This document shows, in pieces, positions 32,667 through 43,800 of a DNA stretch of 64,000 bases; the first letter of the stretch is position 1; each line of letters starts with the position of its first letter. The notes under the pieces were generated by a model. The model made no database searches. It saw nothing but the letters and a program-made list of their open reading frames with translations, and was not told the DNA's origin. This DNA comes from Acanthosepion lycidas (lineage: Eukaryota > Mollusca > Cephalopoda > Sepiida > Sepiidae). The stretch lies in the NCBI GenBank assembly GCA_963932145.1, contig OZ010571.1, positions 113,613,876 through 113,677,875 on the forward strand, in the 5' to 3' direction. A program made the position numbers and the translations under genes.

Positions 32667-33227
32667 CTCGCTTCTGTATAAAGCCATTCATGGCTGAAGT
32701 TACTTTTGAAGGCTGAGTGGAGGCGGTTCATTAATTGTTCGCTTAACACTTGCCTTTTGGGGCTCGTCGTTCATTTGTGTACGTTGCCATTTTAACACAT
32801 CCGTTCAAAGCCCGCTAGTCCTGGCCGATTGGAAAAGATCAATACAACGACATAAGATGATGTATGCGAGAGAAAATAAAAACACTGCCTCTAGTCTTCT
32901 ATGCTATCATCGATTATTTTGAACAAACAGTCATACCAATGTTAACGTTCATTACGTAGAGACGAATGGTCTAAGTGACGTGCCACATGTGTATGCACAC
33001 TATTCGACAAAAAATGAACGAATCTGATTGATCCGTCAGTTAGTGAATAGTTAAATCGTCATAATAGAGCCATGGAGCAGTTCTAGTTTTTCTCAGAGGT
33101 GAATTATCAATTTGCATTATTTTACGCTTAACTAAAATGCAGCGTTTTTTTTTTTAATTCAAGTTAATGTTAATCATTTTGAGAGGCAAGTCAAGACACT
33201 AAACGTTATGAAATATATATTTAATGT
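32666..33227. other. No gene seen
   Basis: Spacer of somewhat higher GC; nothing recognised. Confidence 0.4.
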
Positions 33228-33261
33228 CATGACGTTTTAGGATTAACAAGACTTCCTCAGG
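33228..33261 (-). ncRNA. Degenerate hammerhead-ribozyme-like motif
   Basis: On the minus strand CCTGAGGA, then a poorly paired stem-II region, then AAAACGTCATG. It is the weakest of the set and is listed because its ends match the others. Confidence 0.25.
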
Positions 33262-33829
33262 AAAATGGCAATGAGCTTCCTTTCGTATTCTGCCGTTTTG
33301 AATCAAGTAGTTTCTTCCTCCTAGTCCGGTCGCCATCCAAAGATAGTGAGTTAATTCTACCCTGCTATTTAAAAACCCATTGCTGCACGCGTCAGAGATT
33401 CAGAGATCCATGGAATTCTCGAGTTCAATAGAGCAATATTGAACAGATTCGGGTGGTATTTGATCTGTTCGCCGATTCAATTTTCATTTCTGAGAGCCGT
33501 TTCTTCTACCTTCCATACAATGGTGAATTATGAGAAGGATAATTTTAAAAAAAAATGATTTGTGCGATACATCGGTTTGTTTTGTAATTTGATAGGTTTT
33601 CCAAGAGCCCATTCTTTTCAGTCATTACATGATATATAATATTTAAATATATTTAGTTGCTGTCTGTTCAATTAACAGCTTTTGAACTACCCGTAAGAAA
33701 AAAAAAGGATACTTATTTTAAAAAGGGGAATTCTTGCAATTAAAAACTTTGAATATATCACAAGAAAGGTAGTAAATTCACCAAAATACAAGGGGTTAAT
33801 CGTTGTGAATGAATTAGAAAACTGAAACA
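33262..33829. other. No gene seen
   Basis: AT-rich spacer. Confidence 0.4.
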
Positions 33830-34725
33830 TTATGAATGAAGAAGAACAATAGCGTTGTTATGAGAAAGAGAGTGATTGGCATTTCGTTTATATTTTTGAA
33901 GATCAAAGTTAGCCGGAAAGTATAGAAACGAAATGCAATTCCACAAGAGGTGGGAGAAAGGAAGCATATAACTTACGGTTATATCTAGCCAATTAAACTG
34001 TAAATTTATTACGCCTTGTTGCCAATCTGGTACTGTGTTTATTTCATAAAGTCTAGGTACCATATCGAAGAGCTCATTCGAAAAATTACTATGAAATTAT
34101 TTATACAAAAGGCACAAAGAATCACCTATATGGTGGTGGAAAAATGACTAAAGATTAAACGCTAGGCCAGGACCAATAATATTTCGGATACACTGGATTT
34201 TATCAAGAATCCCTAAATAGACAGAACATCGAACCTTATGTGATAAGAATATTCTAGCATGGTCGAATGGTTGATATATAGATATAAAGGATAGATTCTA
34301 GAGATTTGTAGAACACAGTGAGCCAAATTTTTTAGCAATGGAATCAATATAATCTTACCATTTAATGTCAGCCTCGAATTTTAACCCAAGAAAGCGCATG
34401 AAGTCAATCTCAGCCATTATGATAGAAGGCAGAAAGGGATCTTTCAGATTATGAATAGAGAACAGGGTTGTTTTAGGTGCGTTAAAATTAACAAAACCAT
34501 ACTTTGCCCCAGTCAACCGACTGAAGGCTCTTTTGTAAATTTGCCACCAATTTCAAATTATTGAACTGATCGGACTTAGTATCGCGTCAGGAGGAATATC
34601 AGTGTAGATAAGTTGAGAGCTGATGTCATCAGTAAGGCCGTTAATGAACATTAAAACAAGCCGGGCCAAGGATAGATCCCAGCGGCTGAAAGAGAATGGC
34701 GCTACAGTATCGTAGAAATAATTAA
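33830..34725 (-). pseudogene. LINE (jockey/CR1-like) reverse transcriptase 3' part
   Basis: Minus-strand translation from about 34720 gives QPLGSILGPACFNVHY (the QGS.LGP...N.. RT motif). It continues GLTDDISSQLIYTD (the YADD region, its catalytic pair lost), GFVNFNAPKTTLFSIHNLKD and FLGLKF. Next come DKIQCIRNIIGPGLAFNL and SNELFDMVPRL, and finally the 77-codon open part 34063-33830 with FPANFDLQKYKRNANHSL. This is the order found in jockey/BS-type LINE proteins, whose ends read RLWNSLP...FP..YDLQ.FK. Frameshifts and stops are frequent. It is 5'-truncated inside the RT domain. Confidence 0.75.
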
Positions 34726-35780
34726 AATTTAAATCAAACTAGTACCTTTTGACATTCTTCGAAATGTCCATTCGTTTATCGCGATTATGGTTTGTGGCAT
34801 CAAAACTTTGGTAACATACTGAAACATTTCATACATTCCTTAGCCAAAAATGAGTCGGAGTATTATGAAATTATAATTCGGAATACGTAATATTATATAA
34901 TATATATATAGACATGTTTCTTTGAATAATTTAGATATGTTATGTCTACCTATTTTCAATATGATCCCTTCATATTCACAGAAGTTTTTTGGTGTCATTA
35001 TTGACGGAGGAGAGAAAATCGCCGTTTTGATACACATTCCCAAGTACTTTCGACATAGCAATATCATCATCATGTATTGTTTATTACAGTATTACAGTGT
35101 TCATTATGTCAAAAAATCGTTGCGTTATCTGAAAGTTATTTTTTTTTCTTTTTTTACAAATGGAGTGAGCAATGCTGCATCAGTGCGTGTACGCTGAAAC
35201 CGTTTAAGGGGGTGGTAAATACGCTTCGATAATCTTTAGTTAATGTCTATTATTTTCATGAAAAAGTTTAGAGGTATTTTCAACTTGCTATATCGAAAGT
35301 ACATGGAAATAACAGGAATATGTATCAACACGGCCTTTTCTCTCCTCCTTCAATAATGATACCAAAAAGTTAACTTGAATATGAAATGATCCCATTGAAA
35401 ATATATAGACACAACATATCTAAATTATTAAAGGAAACATCTCTAAATGTCTCAATGAAAACATGCCACCGATATGTAATGAAATATAGTTTAAAAGGTG
35501 GTCTATATTTATGGGATACATTGCTCAATATCAGAGAGCGTATATAAAAGTGAACATTGAAGTCAACATTCAGAAGCGACAGGCTGGTTCATGGTAGATG
35601 CAATCGTAAGGCCTGACGATTGCATCTAGTATGAAAGCCCGTCGCCTCTTGCTCCATATGTGGCCTCCTTCGAAAATCGCTAGCGGGTCTTAAATGCCAC
35701 TTAATATTATCGCACAAAATTTCTTAACTGAATCAACTAAGCTGACAGATCCTCATACATCAAAAACGACGCGAGTGTCC

Positions 35781-35782
<2 letters not shown>
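34726..35782. other. No gene seen
   Basis: AT-rich spacer. 34890-35070 and 35290-35450 share inverted and direct stretches (AACATGTCTA..., TTTGATACACATTCC-like), also related to 32430-32590, hinting at an unnamed dispersed repeat. Confidence 0.35.
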
Positions 35783-35823
<41 letters not shown>

Positions 35824-35824
35824 A
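35783..35824. repeat. (TA)n(TG)n microsatellite
   Basis: About 13 TA units then about 7 TG units. Confidence 0.95.
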
Positions 35825-35899
35825 AAAGCGAAACACGGCAAACCTTTTAAACTATTTTAAAATATACATTTTTCTCTCGTTGAAACAATCATAACCTTT

Positions 35900-35900
<1 letters not shown>

Positions 35901-35968
<68 letters not shown>
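35901..35968. repeat. (CT)n(TA)n(TG)n compound microsatellite
   Basis: Nine CT, about 17 TA and about 8 TG units in succession. Confidence 0.95.
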
Positions 35969-36379
35969 ATTATAACTAACTAAATATGAGTCGTAAAATC
36001 ATACGTTATAATATTCATGTTATTAATTTAGAAGTTATATTTAAATAGTCAATCCTATCTTTTTAAGCATTATAATTTTTTCGTCTAACTGCCCTCAGAC
36101 TGGAAAGGCTTAAATATATTGTGCCTCCCAACAAGTTAGTAAAAAGCGTCCCAATCTTCGGGAAATAAATCGCTAAATCCGATGCATTTCATATCATTAA
36201 GACACGGAAGTCTTTAACAAGAGTCCAGATTCTCTATTTAAGAATTGCATATCTTGTTCGGATCTCGAAGTCCATAAGTACCATTTTTTTTTTCATTATC
36301 CGAATAGTACGCAAAATAATTGATGATATTTAATTATAATATGACATGTTTTACATTAAGTTAACTATTGTATTTAGGG
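35969..36379. other. No gene seen
   Basis: AT-rich spacer. Confidence 0.4.
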
Positions 36380-36668
36380 AATATGGTGGAGATAGCGGCT
36401 TGGATTTAGGAATCGGAGAGCCGAGTTTGAATTCCAGTCGAATCCATTACATTCAGTTACGTGCTAATAACCTTGGGAAAGGTATGAATCTTCTCCCCCC
36501 AGCCGTGGGTAAATAGCAAGTCAGACTGGATTCTATAGCCTTGGATGGGAATTGGTCTACTGCAGAAAGAAATGGCAACCTCCTGCGCGAAAAAATATGC
36601 CTCGTCAGTCATGTATCAAAAGATACATGATCGCCTAAGTGTGTACCACGTATGGCACATAACTGACT
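36380..36668 (+). mobile_element. tRNA-derived SINE, single copy
   Basis: GGTGGAGATAGCGGCTTGG (A-box-like, 36389) and GAGTTTGAATTCC (B-box-like, 36421) are spaced as in a tRNA head. They are followed by a GC-richer body with CCTTGGGAAAGGT and a palindrome (GTCAGTCATGTATC, loop, GATACATGAT). This family differs from the trimer at 21-430. Target duplications are not clear. Confidence 0.5.
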
Positions 36669-37918
36669 GACGTATTTGAGAAAAAATATTTCTGATCAAC
36701 GGATATTTTCGCGGAATACAATGTTTAAGACTCGAATGCCCGGAACACTAATCGTAAATATGATTGCCTTGTTAGAAATAGCTGAAAGGTAAGCTGGTAT
36801 ATCTGGACCTGACATAAAACCTGTTAAAAATTAGAGTGTGCCATTGAATAAGTCCAGGAAAAAAAATCCATGACACCCATTGCCTTTCATCAACAGTTAT
36901 CGAATGTTTACAATCGATGCGAGACAGTTATTCGGAGGATAATGCGTTTTACCACTAGTGACATTTGATGTGAAGGTTACGTTCGCAGGTAGTGATATTT
37001 ATAAACGCAGCATGCAATTTCTTGATCATTGTTAGTGAAAACGCATAAACGATAATGGTGATTATGATAGAAAATAATGCTTTTAGCGCGAAACGGGCTC
37101 TAACCGATGTTGTGATTGCATCTGTTATATTACTTGTACCTGTTATAAAAGGCATTACTCTCGTATCGCAGCATGTGATCATTTGTGTAGATGAGAAATG
37201 GGAAGAGTGAAGGGCATATATCCGCAAGCACAAAATATTCGCGTAGTTTGGACACTATCAGACGAATGTAGACGTTTGACCGATTTGTTCAGAAAAATAT
37301 GCGCTTCATAATTTCGTTTCTCCGACGCGTTCTACATTATTCCCTAAGTGGGTAATTAATGCACTTACAGCAGTTTACGGTATTAGTTTTCGATAAAAAG
37401 TTATTCCGGCAAACAAATCTAATTTATGAAACAGACAGTAAAATGTCTGGCTCCATCGACTCAGTCTGGAAACATATACTAGGTTTCTTTTTTTTTGGGG
37501 GGTAATCTTTTCACATTAAGCAAGGCAACAATACCGCTAAAACACAGTTTGTTACAAGGAGCGAACAAAGAATGATAATACAATTTAGTAAGGAGTAAAA
37601 GCAATAAAACAACGGTTCTACGATGACCTAAGTTGGCGATTGCATTCGCATCTTTGAAGATTCTAGTTGACAGGTAGGCTAAAGAATTGGAAGAGTTTTT
37701 CAGCGGAACAGGTGCAAGAAAATGAACTACAAGAATAAAACATTAGTAAAAGTAAGATGAGGCCTACTATCCAAACTAGTAGGACAGGGAGATTCATGCG
37801 GTCAAGGTAGCAAAATAGGAGAGCTAATTAGAATAAATACCATGAAGATGTTTATAGAAAAAATGAAAGAAACTACGTCGCGGGAGTAAGAAAGTGAAAA
37901 CGAGATGCCAAACCTGGA
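36669..37918. other. No gene seen
   Basis: AT-rich spacer. The 92-codon minus frame at 36955-37233 has one hydrophobic stretch but no recognisable family. Confidence 0.4.
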
Positions 37919-37945
37919 ATATATATATATATATATATATATATA
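37919..37945. repeat. (TA)n microsatellite
   Basis: About 13 TA units. Confidence 0.95.
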
Positions 37946-38229
37946 GGCAACTATTCTCGTTTCGAAAAGCATTCGAATTTTTGATTTGCCGATAATCAAA
38001 TCAATCACTAAGGAAAAAAAAATGTTTTAAAAAAGAAAGAGCTTGAAGCATGTAAGTGTCTAAAATAACGCACAGATACAGGTTTAAAGCCCAAAGAAAA
38101 AAACCCGACACGAGTAAACAACTAACTAAAAGAGCTCAATACAACCGTAGAGCAGACCTAGATAAAGCTGGCCAGCTTTCCCTGACGATCCGCTTAGGTG
38201 AAACCTGGGTAGGTCTGTCTGGCTCACTA

Positions 38230-38232
<3 letters not shown>

Positions 38233-38269
<37 letters not shown>
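38233..38269. repeat. (TA)n microsatellite
   Basis: About 18 TA units immediately upstream of a LINE fragment. Confidence 0.95.
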
Positions 38270-38272
<3 letters not shown>

Positions 38273-38284
38273 GGCCCTGGTCTG

Positions 38285-38578
38285 AAGTCGCTCTCTAACA
38301 GACGTGCCGTCGCCTCTGTCTTTTTACAAATACTTTCATGGTTATTGCTCCCATGAGTTGTTTTCGCTGGTTCCAAGACTTCGAAAATTCAAGCGTCCTA
38401 CGAGGCAGGCATCCCGCTCTCAATCTTTCACTGTTGAAACTATTGAAACTGTTAAATGTAGTCGCCTCTTCTACTCCAATAGCTTCATGTCTCGCACCTC
38501 TCGCGTGTGGAACTCTCTTCCCCACACCTGTTTCCCTGATAGCTTTAATCTCCAACTATTCAAATGTAATAATTGACA
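38285..38578 (+). pseudogene. LINE (jockey/CR1-like) C-terminal fragment
   Basis: The open part 38304-38576 reads LSFYKYFHGYCSHELFSLVP, then QSFTVETIETVKCSRLFYSN and TSRVWNSLPHTCFPDSFNLQ, ending at a natural stop. Just upstream in another frame is NRRAVAS. This is the standard C-terminal end of the same LINE protein type as at 33830-34725. The fragment starts about 16 bp after a (TA)n array, so the upstream part was lost or never inserted. Confidence 0.8.
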
Positions 38579-38704
38579 TCTCCAGTTGCCTGGATCTATC
38601 CACTATCTTTCTCATCCTGTCCTCTATCATTACTATCTGCTCTCGCTCCAAATCCTCTGTAACCTCTTGCGTACTTGTGTCTTCCCGCATTGCTCGGGGT
38701 GAAA

Positions 38705-38706
<2 letters not shown>
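38579..38706 (+). other. LINE 3' untranslated tail
   Basis: T/C-rich sequence after the stop, ending at GGGGTGAAATGAT next to (TA)n. Confidence 0.45.
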
Positions 38707-38758
<52 letters not shown>

Positions 38759-38759
38759 T
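38707..38759. repeat. (TA)n(TG)n microsatellite
   Basis: About 20 TA units and 7 TG units at the LINE 3' end. Confidence 0.95.
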
Positions 38760-39684
<925 letters not shown>

Positions 39685-40060
39685 ATAGAATATTCAGAAA
39701 TATGGAAGAAGGATATTAAACCTGTATCATAATCTTACAGGTCTAAATTAATTTTACTGTTTACGAAGATAATCTTAGATCTACAGTCTTGCATTACTTC
39801 TTTAAAAAGTTAAGAAATATTTTTTTATTTAATTTACGTCAATGCAAATACATTTTCAACGAACATATCTTTGCAGGATTAGGCATATCTGATAAGAAAT
39901 GAGCTGTAATCTACTATGACAAATCTACATTTCAAGATAAGCCGATCTAAAGATAATTTTTTAGAAATATTTAAGGTACACAAGAAAATCTATGAACACA
40001 CAAGCGTACTTATACCAATTGTAGAATAATTAAGAACAAGTTGGATTTAAATTATTCTAC
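39685..40060. other. No gene seen
   Basis: AT-rich spacer. Confidence 0.4.
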
Positions 40061-40062
40061 AA

Positions 40063-40120
<58 letters not shown>

Positions 40121-40142
40121 ACGTGTGTGTGCGCGCGCGCGT
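40061..40142. repeat. (CA)n(TA)n(GT)n(GC)n compound microsatellite
   Basis: Successive dinucleotide runs including five CG/GC units, which can adopt alternative DNA structures. Confidence 0.9.
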
Positions 40143-40295
40143 TTAGGGAACATAACGAAAACAGAGGGCTTTGGGAATTTTACACTTTGAAATCAAAATG
40201 CAGAAAAGCAATGAATGACCTACTTAACGAAATTGTGTAAATATTTGAACAGGTTCTAAAAGCGAAATTAAAAAGAAATGCGTCAGAATTTAATT

Positions 40296-41740
40296 TCTAT
40301 GATTATATAATATACAGTGTGGGTTTGTGCGTATGTGTCAAAGAAATTCCTCCGCTCACAATTGTGCAATTTCGATGATTCATAGTTAATCCAAACCCTC
40401 TGGAAAAGTTAGGCTCAGGAAACAATTTTCCATGGGCCCAAATTTAGGGTTGCCAGATTATGCGAGGTTAAATATATATCAATATATTATACTAGTCATT
40501 AATGTTGCTTTCATGGTTCAAGCGAAGTAAGTTATTTTTTGTTTCCATAATTTTAAGCTAGTTCAAAATCGACACTACCGGGAGGCATTTACGCTAACTC
40601 CTGTGGAAGACTCATAGTTTGGCCATCTTCACATTAGCTAGGGAGGAATAGATGCGATAGGGCATCAATAAACTAAAGAAGAACTGAAAATTGATCGCTG
40701 CATTTAAGTATTAATTTTTAAGTTTATTCTTAAAAACGTCAACGGCAATTCTGCTGCTGCGACTTAATTTAAAGACGATAGAAAAGGGGACAATTTATAA
40801 GATAAAATTAATAAATTGTAAAGATGTGAAGATATTAGTTATACACCATTTGAAGATATCTGTCTATATTTCTGTGACGTGGTATTATGTACATTATTTA
40901 CATTATTCGGACTATTGTTCTCACCTTTATCGCCATATTTCGTCGTGCGCTCCGGTCTTCTTCCGGTTGTTGAAATGTCGAACTTAATCCTTTATTCCAC
41001 TCACTGTGGTAGACTGTTTTAGTTCCACGTGCCTTGTTTTTAATGGATGTCAGTTATCAGTTATCTCCTGTTAATTTCCCTCTGAACTTTCTCCACTGCC
41101 TTAACCGGGTATTGAACTCACACTCTTTGGGTCCTGTCACAGGATCTAACCAACGCCTTTATCCACTGTGCCATGTGTTCTGGAAAATATGGCGACAACG
41201 ATGAGGACAATAGTCCGAATAATGTAACTAAAGCATTTGAAGAGTTAAAGAAACATAAGTAAAACCTATATTATGGAATCTGTATGAATAAATGCAAAAT
41301 TGGAGCTCAATTCTCCCACGAATTCTGAGAATAAGAAGCCCCAGGTCTACACACTGAATGCTCACTATAAGTATTATATATTACCTTCTACGCAATATCA
41401 CTCTTCAGGTTTAAGCAATTTGCATATTGGTTTAAAATTAAAAAATAAAAATCTTAATTTATTGTCTTTCTGTACTGTTCTTTTTCGAGAATTGTTTAGA
41501 TTTTCCAATCAAAAATAATTCTGTTTAGGAATACCATCTTATATAATATAGAAAATTATTTGAAATTTGCATTTTACTTGGCTTTCAACAAGTTGGCATC
41601 TATTAGTAAAAAAACGTTTTCTTAAATATAACAAGCAAATGTATGAACGAAATGCTCATTTAAAAATTGTTTCAATGATTTCAATTAGTGAATATATCTT
41701 AGTTTGCGAAGCGATAACAAGCTGGTGTAAATCCTGCTAG
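40296..41740 (+). mobile_element. Helitron-like non-autonomous element (copy B)
   Basis: Matches copy A (6253-7608) from its TATACAGTGT-containing 5' end to the TGCGAAGCGATA...CTAG 3' end. Shared inner landmarks include GGGTTGCCAGAT, GGCATCAATAAACTA, GACTTAATTTAAAGACGA-like and GAAATTTGCATT words. The left TC is preceded by T rather than A and the terminal hairpin is decayed. A 377-bp element is inserted at 40857-41233. No coding. Confidence 0.5.
40847..41243 (-). mobile_element. Composite TIR/tRNA-core element nested in the Helitron-like copy
   Basis: CATTTGAAGA at 40847-40856 and 41234-41243 is a 10-bp target duplication; copy A has it once. The insert has inverted arms of about 40 bp (40898-40940 and 41184-41227) containing ACATTATTCGGACTATTGT and GTCGCCATATTT-like words. 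On the minus strand, between the arms, is a tRNA-like head: TGGATAAAGGCG then GAGTTCAATACCCGG (B-box-like). A sister copy is at 43449-43800. Confidence 0.6.
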
Positions 41741-43448
41741 TAACGTATAATTATCATTCATTATAAAATAATGTTTTCCTCATGATTTCCCAGCATGCAT
41801 TACTTCCTGGTGTACATCAAATTTCAGCTCAAATATTTCAGTTTTGCTATTCCCCTTTAACTGAACACTAAAACATTTATTTCAGGGGAGACATAAAAAT
41901 TCAAGATAAATAATTTCGGCACATATAATGACCTGGGTTTCTTTTCCTTAATCATAATCCGATCTTTGCCTAATTGACTCTTCTCCTTAACCGGGCGAGT
42001 GATCCCCTTTATAAGTTAGATGACGCTTTCGGCGTTGAAAGTTCAAACGTGTAGATCCAACAAAGTGCGCTTAAGCGAACATTTCCATGTCAAAAACAAA
42101 GGATTGGTAAGAGAGGATCAAAATTTCACGAGTAGGCAATCTCCAGAGACATCCCGACTTCTCTGAAGCATCATTGATTGACATTACCTTTGTCTTATTT
42201 CGAAAGTCATTCTGCGCAACTACAATTTGCTGTTGTCATTGAGTTGACTGTCTCAGCCAAGACGTCCACGTTCATTGATCAAATAATACTCGTGCCATTT
42301 GAAGAGAATGTGTTGATAGTGATATCTGCAAACCCTTCTTATGATAATCCTAGCGAACAGACATGACAGCTATAAACCGTAGAGGATCATAACCGAAATA
42401 TTACACATCAGCAATTATCATGTTTGTGCGCATGTAGTCGACAAATATATAGGTCTCTAATTTAAAGTTTCTCATGCATTCCATGAATAGAAAATAAAAT
42501 CTAAATGTTTTTCTTTGTTAGTAGCTCTTTAACTTACATATTTTGTTCATAAGACAGTTATGTGACAGATATCAAAATCTAGTCAGCATTTCTTAAAGAT
42601 GTGTCGTTTTTACTTGCCCGGGTTTAAGTGGATGTCTCGAGATTATAAACCAGAAAGTAATTTAATCTTTATAAACAACATTTAACAAATCTTAAATTAA
42701 AAGTGTGTCCTGAGAAAACTAAGCGACACATTAACTAGAAACATTTTGTAAAACATTGATGTTAGAAGATTATTTCTTACAAATTTATACGAAACGTTCA
42801 ACTATACTACGGTGTGAGATGGGAAAAAATGAAAATTATTTATAATTTGTACGAAAGTGTGCTAACCTATGTTCGTTCAGATATTCTTCCAAATATTTGA
42901 GCGCTATTACCTATAAAAAGCTTCAATTTATATCATCAAATACAAATTTCATAGTTCTTTACAGTGTTTTTGTAAGCGCTGCAGATTTTTCATTGAACCT
43001 TGCAATCGAATATGTTGAGCTAATGGCAGTCATGTTGTTCTGTGGAAGAACACTCCAGTGTAGATCAATGAATGTATGATGCAAAAATCTGGTGACTAGT
43101 GTTAGTTCTACTAAAATAATGTACCGTGTTTGAGGTAGGATAATTGCACAGAATTTTCCTGACCTAACATTATTTATCGACACGTTTCGAACAGTTACTG
43201 CAACTAGAGATAACGAGGCAATGCCCTGAGTTTATGATACATGAACAATTTGTTATGAAATCACTGACGTTCAAGTCCTAAATACATCAATGAGTTAATG
43301 ATATTGAACAGGTATCTAGATTTTATGTTGATATCATCGGATGTTCATTAGTGTTATTTTTATGGAACTTTTTAGGTAACATGAATAAAAACGATCATCA
43401 GAAGAAATAAAAAAGAGTGATGCAGTGGGAGAACATTTGTTCTTCATT
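41741..43448. other. No gene seen
   Basis: Frames at 42178-42366, 42897-43079 and 42959-43183 are not recognisable. Confidence 0.4.
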
Positions 43449-43800
43449 GTACATAACGTTTACATCATTTACATTATTCGGATTATTGTCCATCTTATTC
43501 GCCATTTTTTTTTTTTTTTTTTTTTTTTTTACACCTTTTCGGTCTTTGTACACTCCGGTCTTCTTCAAGTGTTTGGAATGTCGAACTGAACCCTTTATTT
43601 CGCTCACTGGGCTAGACTGTTCTACTTCCACGTGTCATGCTTAATGGATGTCATTTATCAGTTATTTCCTGTGAATTCCCCTCTGAAAGTTCTCCACTGC
43701 CTTAACCGGGTACTGAACTCACAATCTTTGGTTTCTGTCTAACTAACGCCTTTATCCAATGTTCCATGTGTCCAAATAATGTAATTAGTGTACATAATAC
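43449..43800 (-). mobile_element. Second copy of the composite TIR/tRNA-core element
   Basis: Matches 40880-41230, with the same TTACATTATTCGG arm and the same GAACTCA/AACCGGGT (B-box complement) region. The arms here extend further outward (TGTACAT... at 43449 and ..GTACATAATACC at 43800). A T26 run (43505-43530) interrupts the left arm. Confidence 0.6.
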
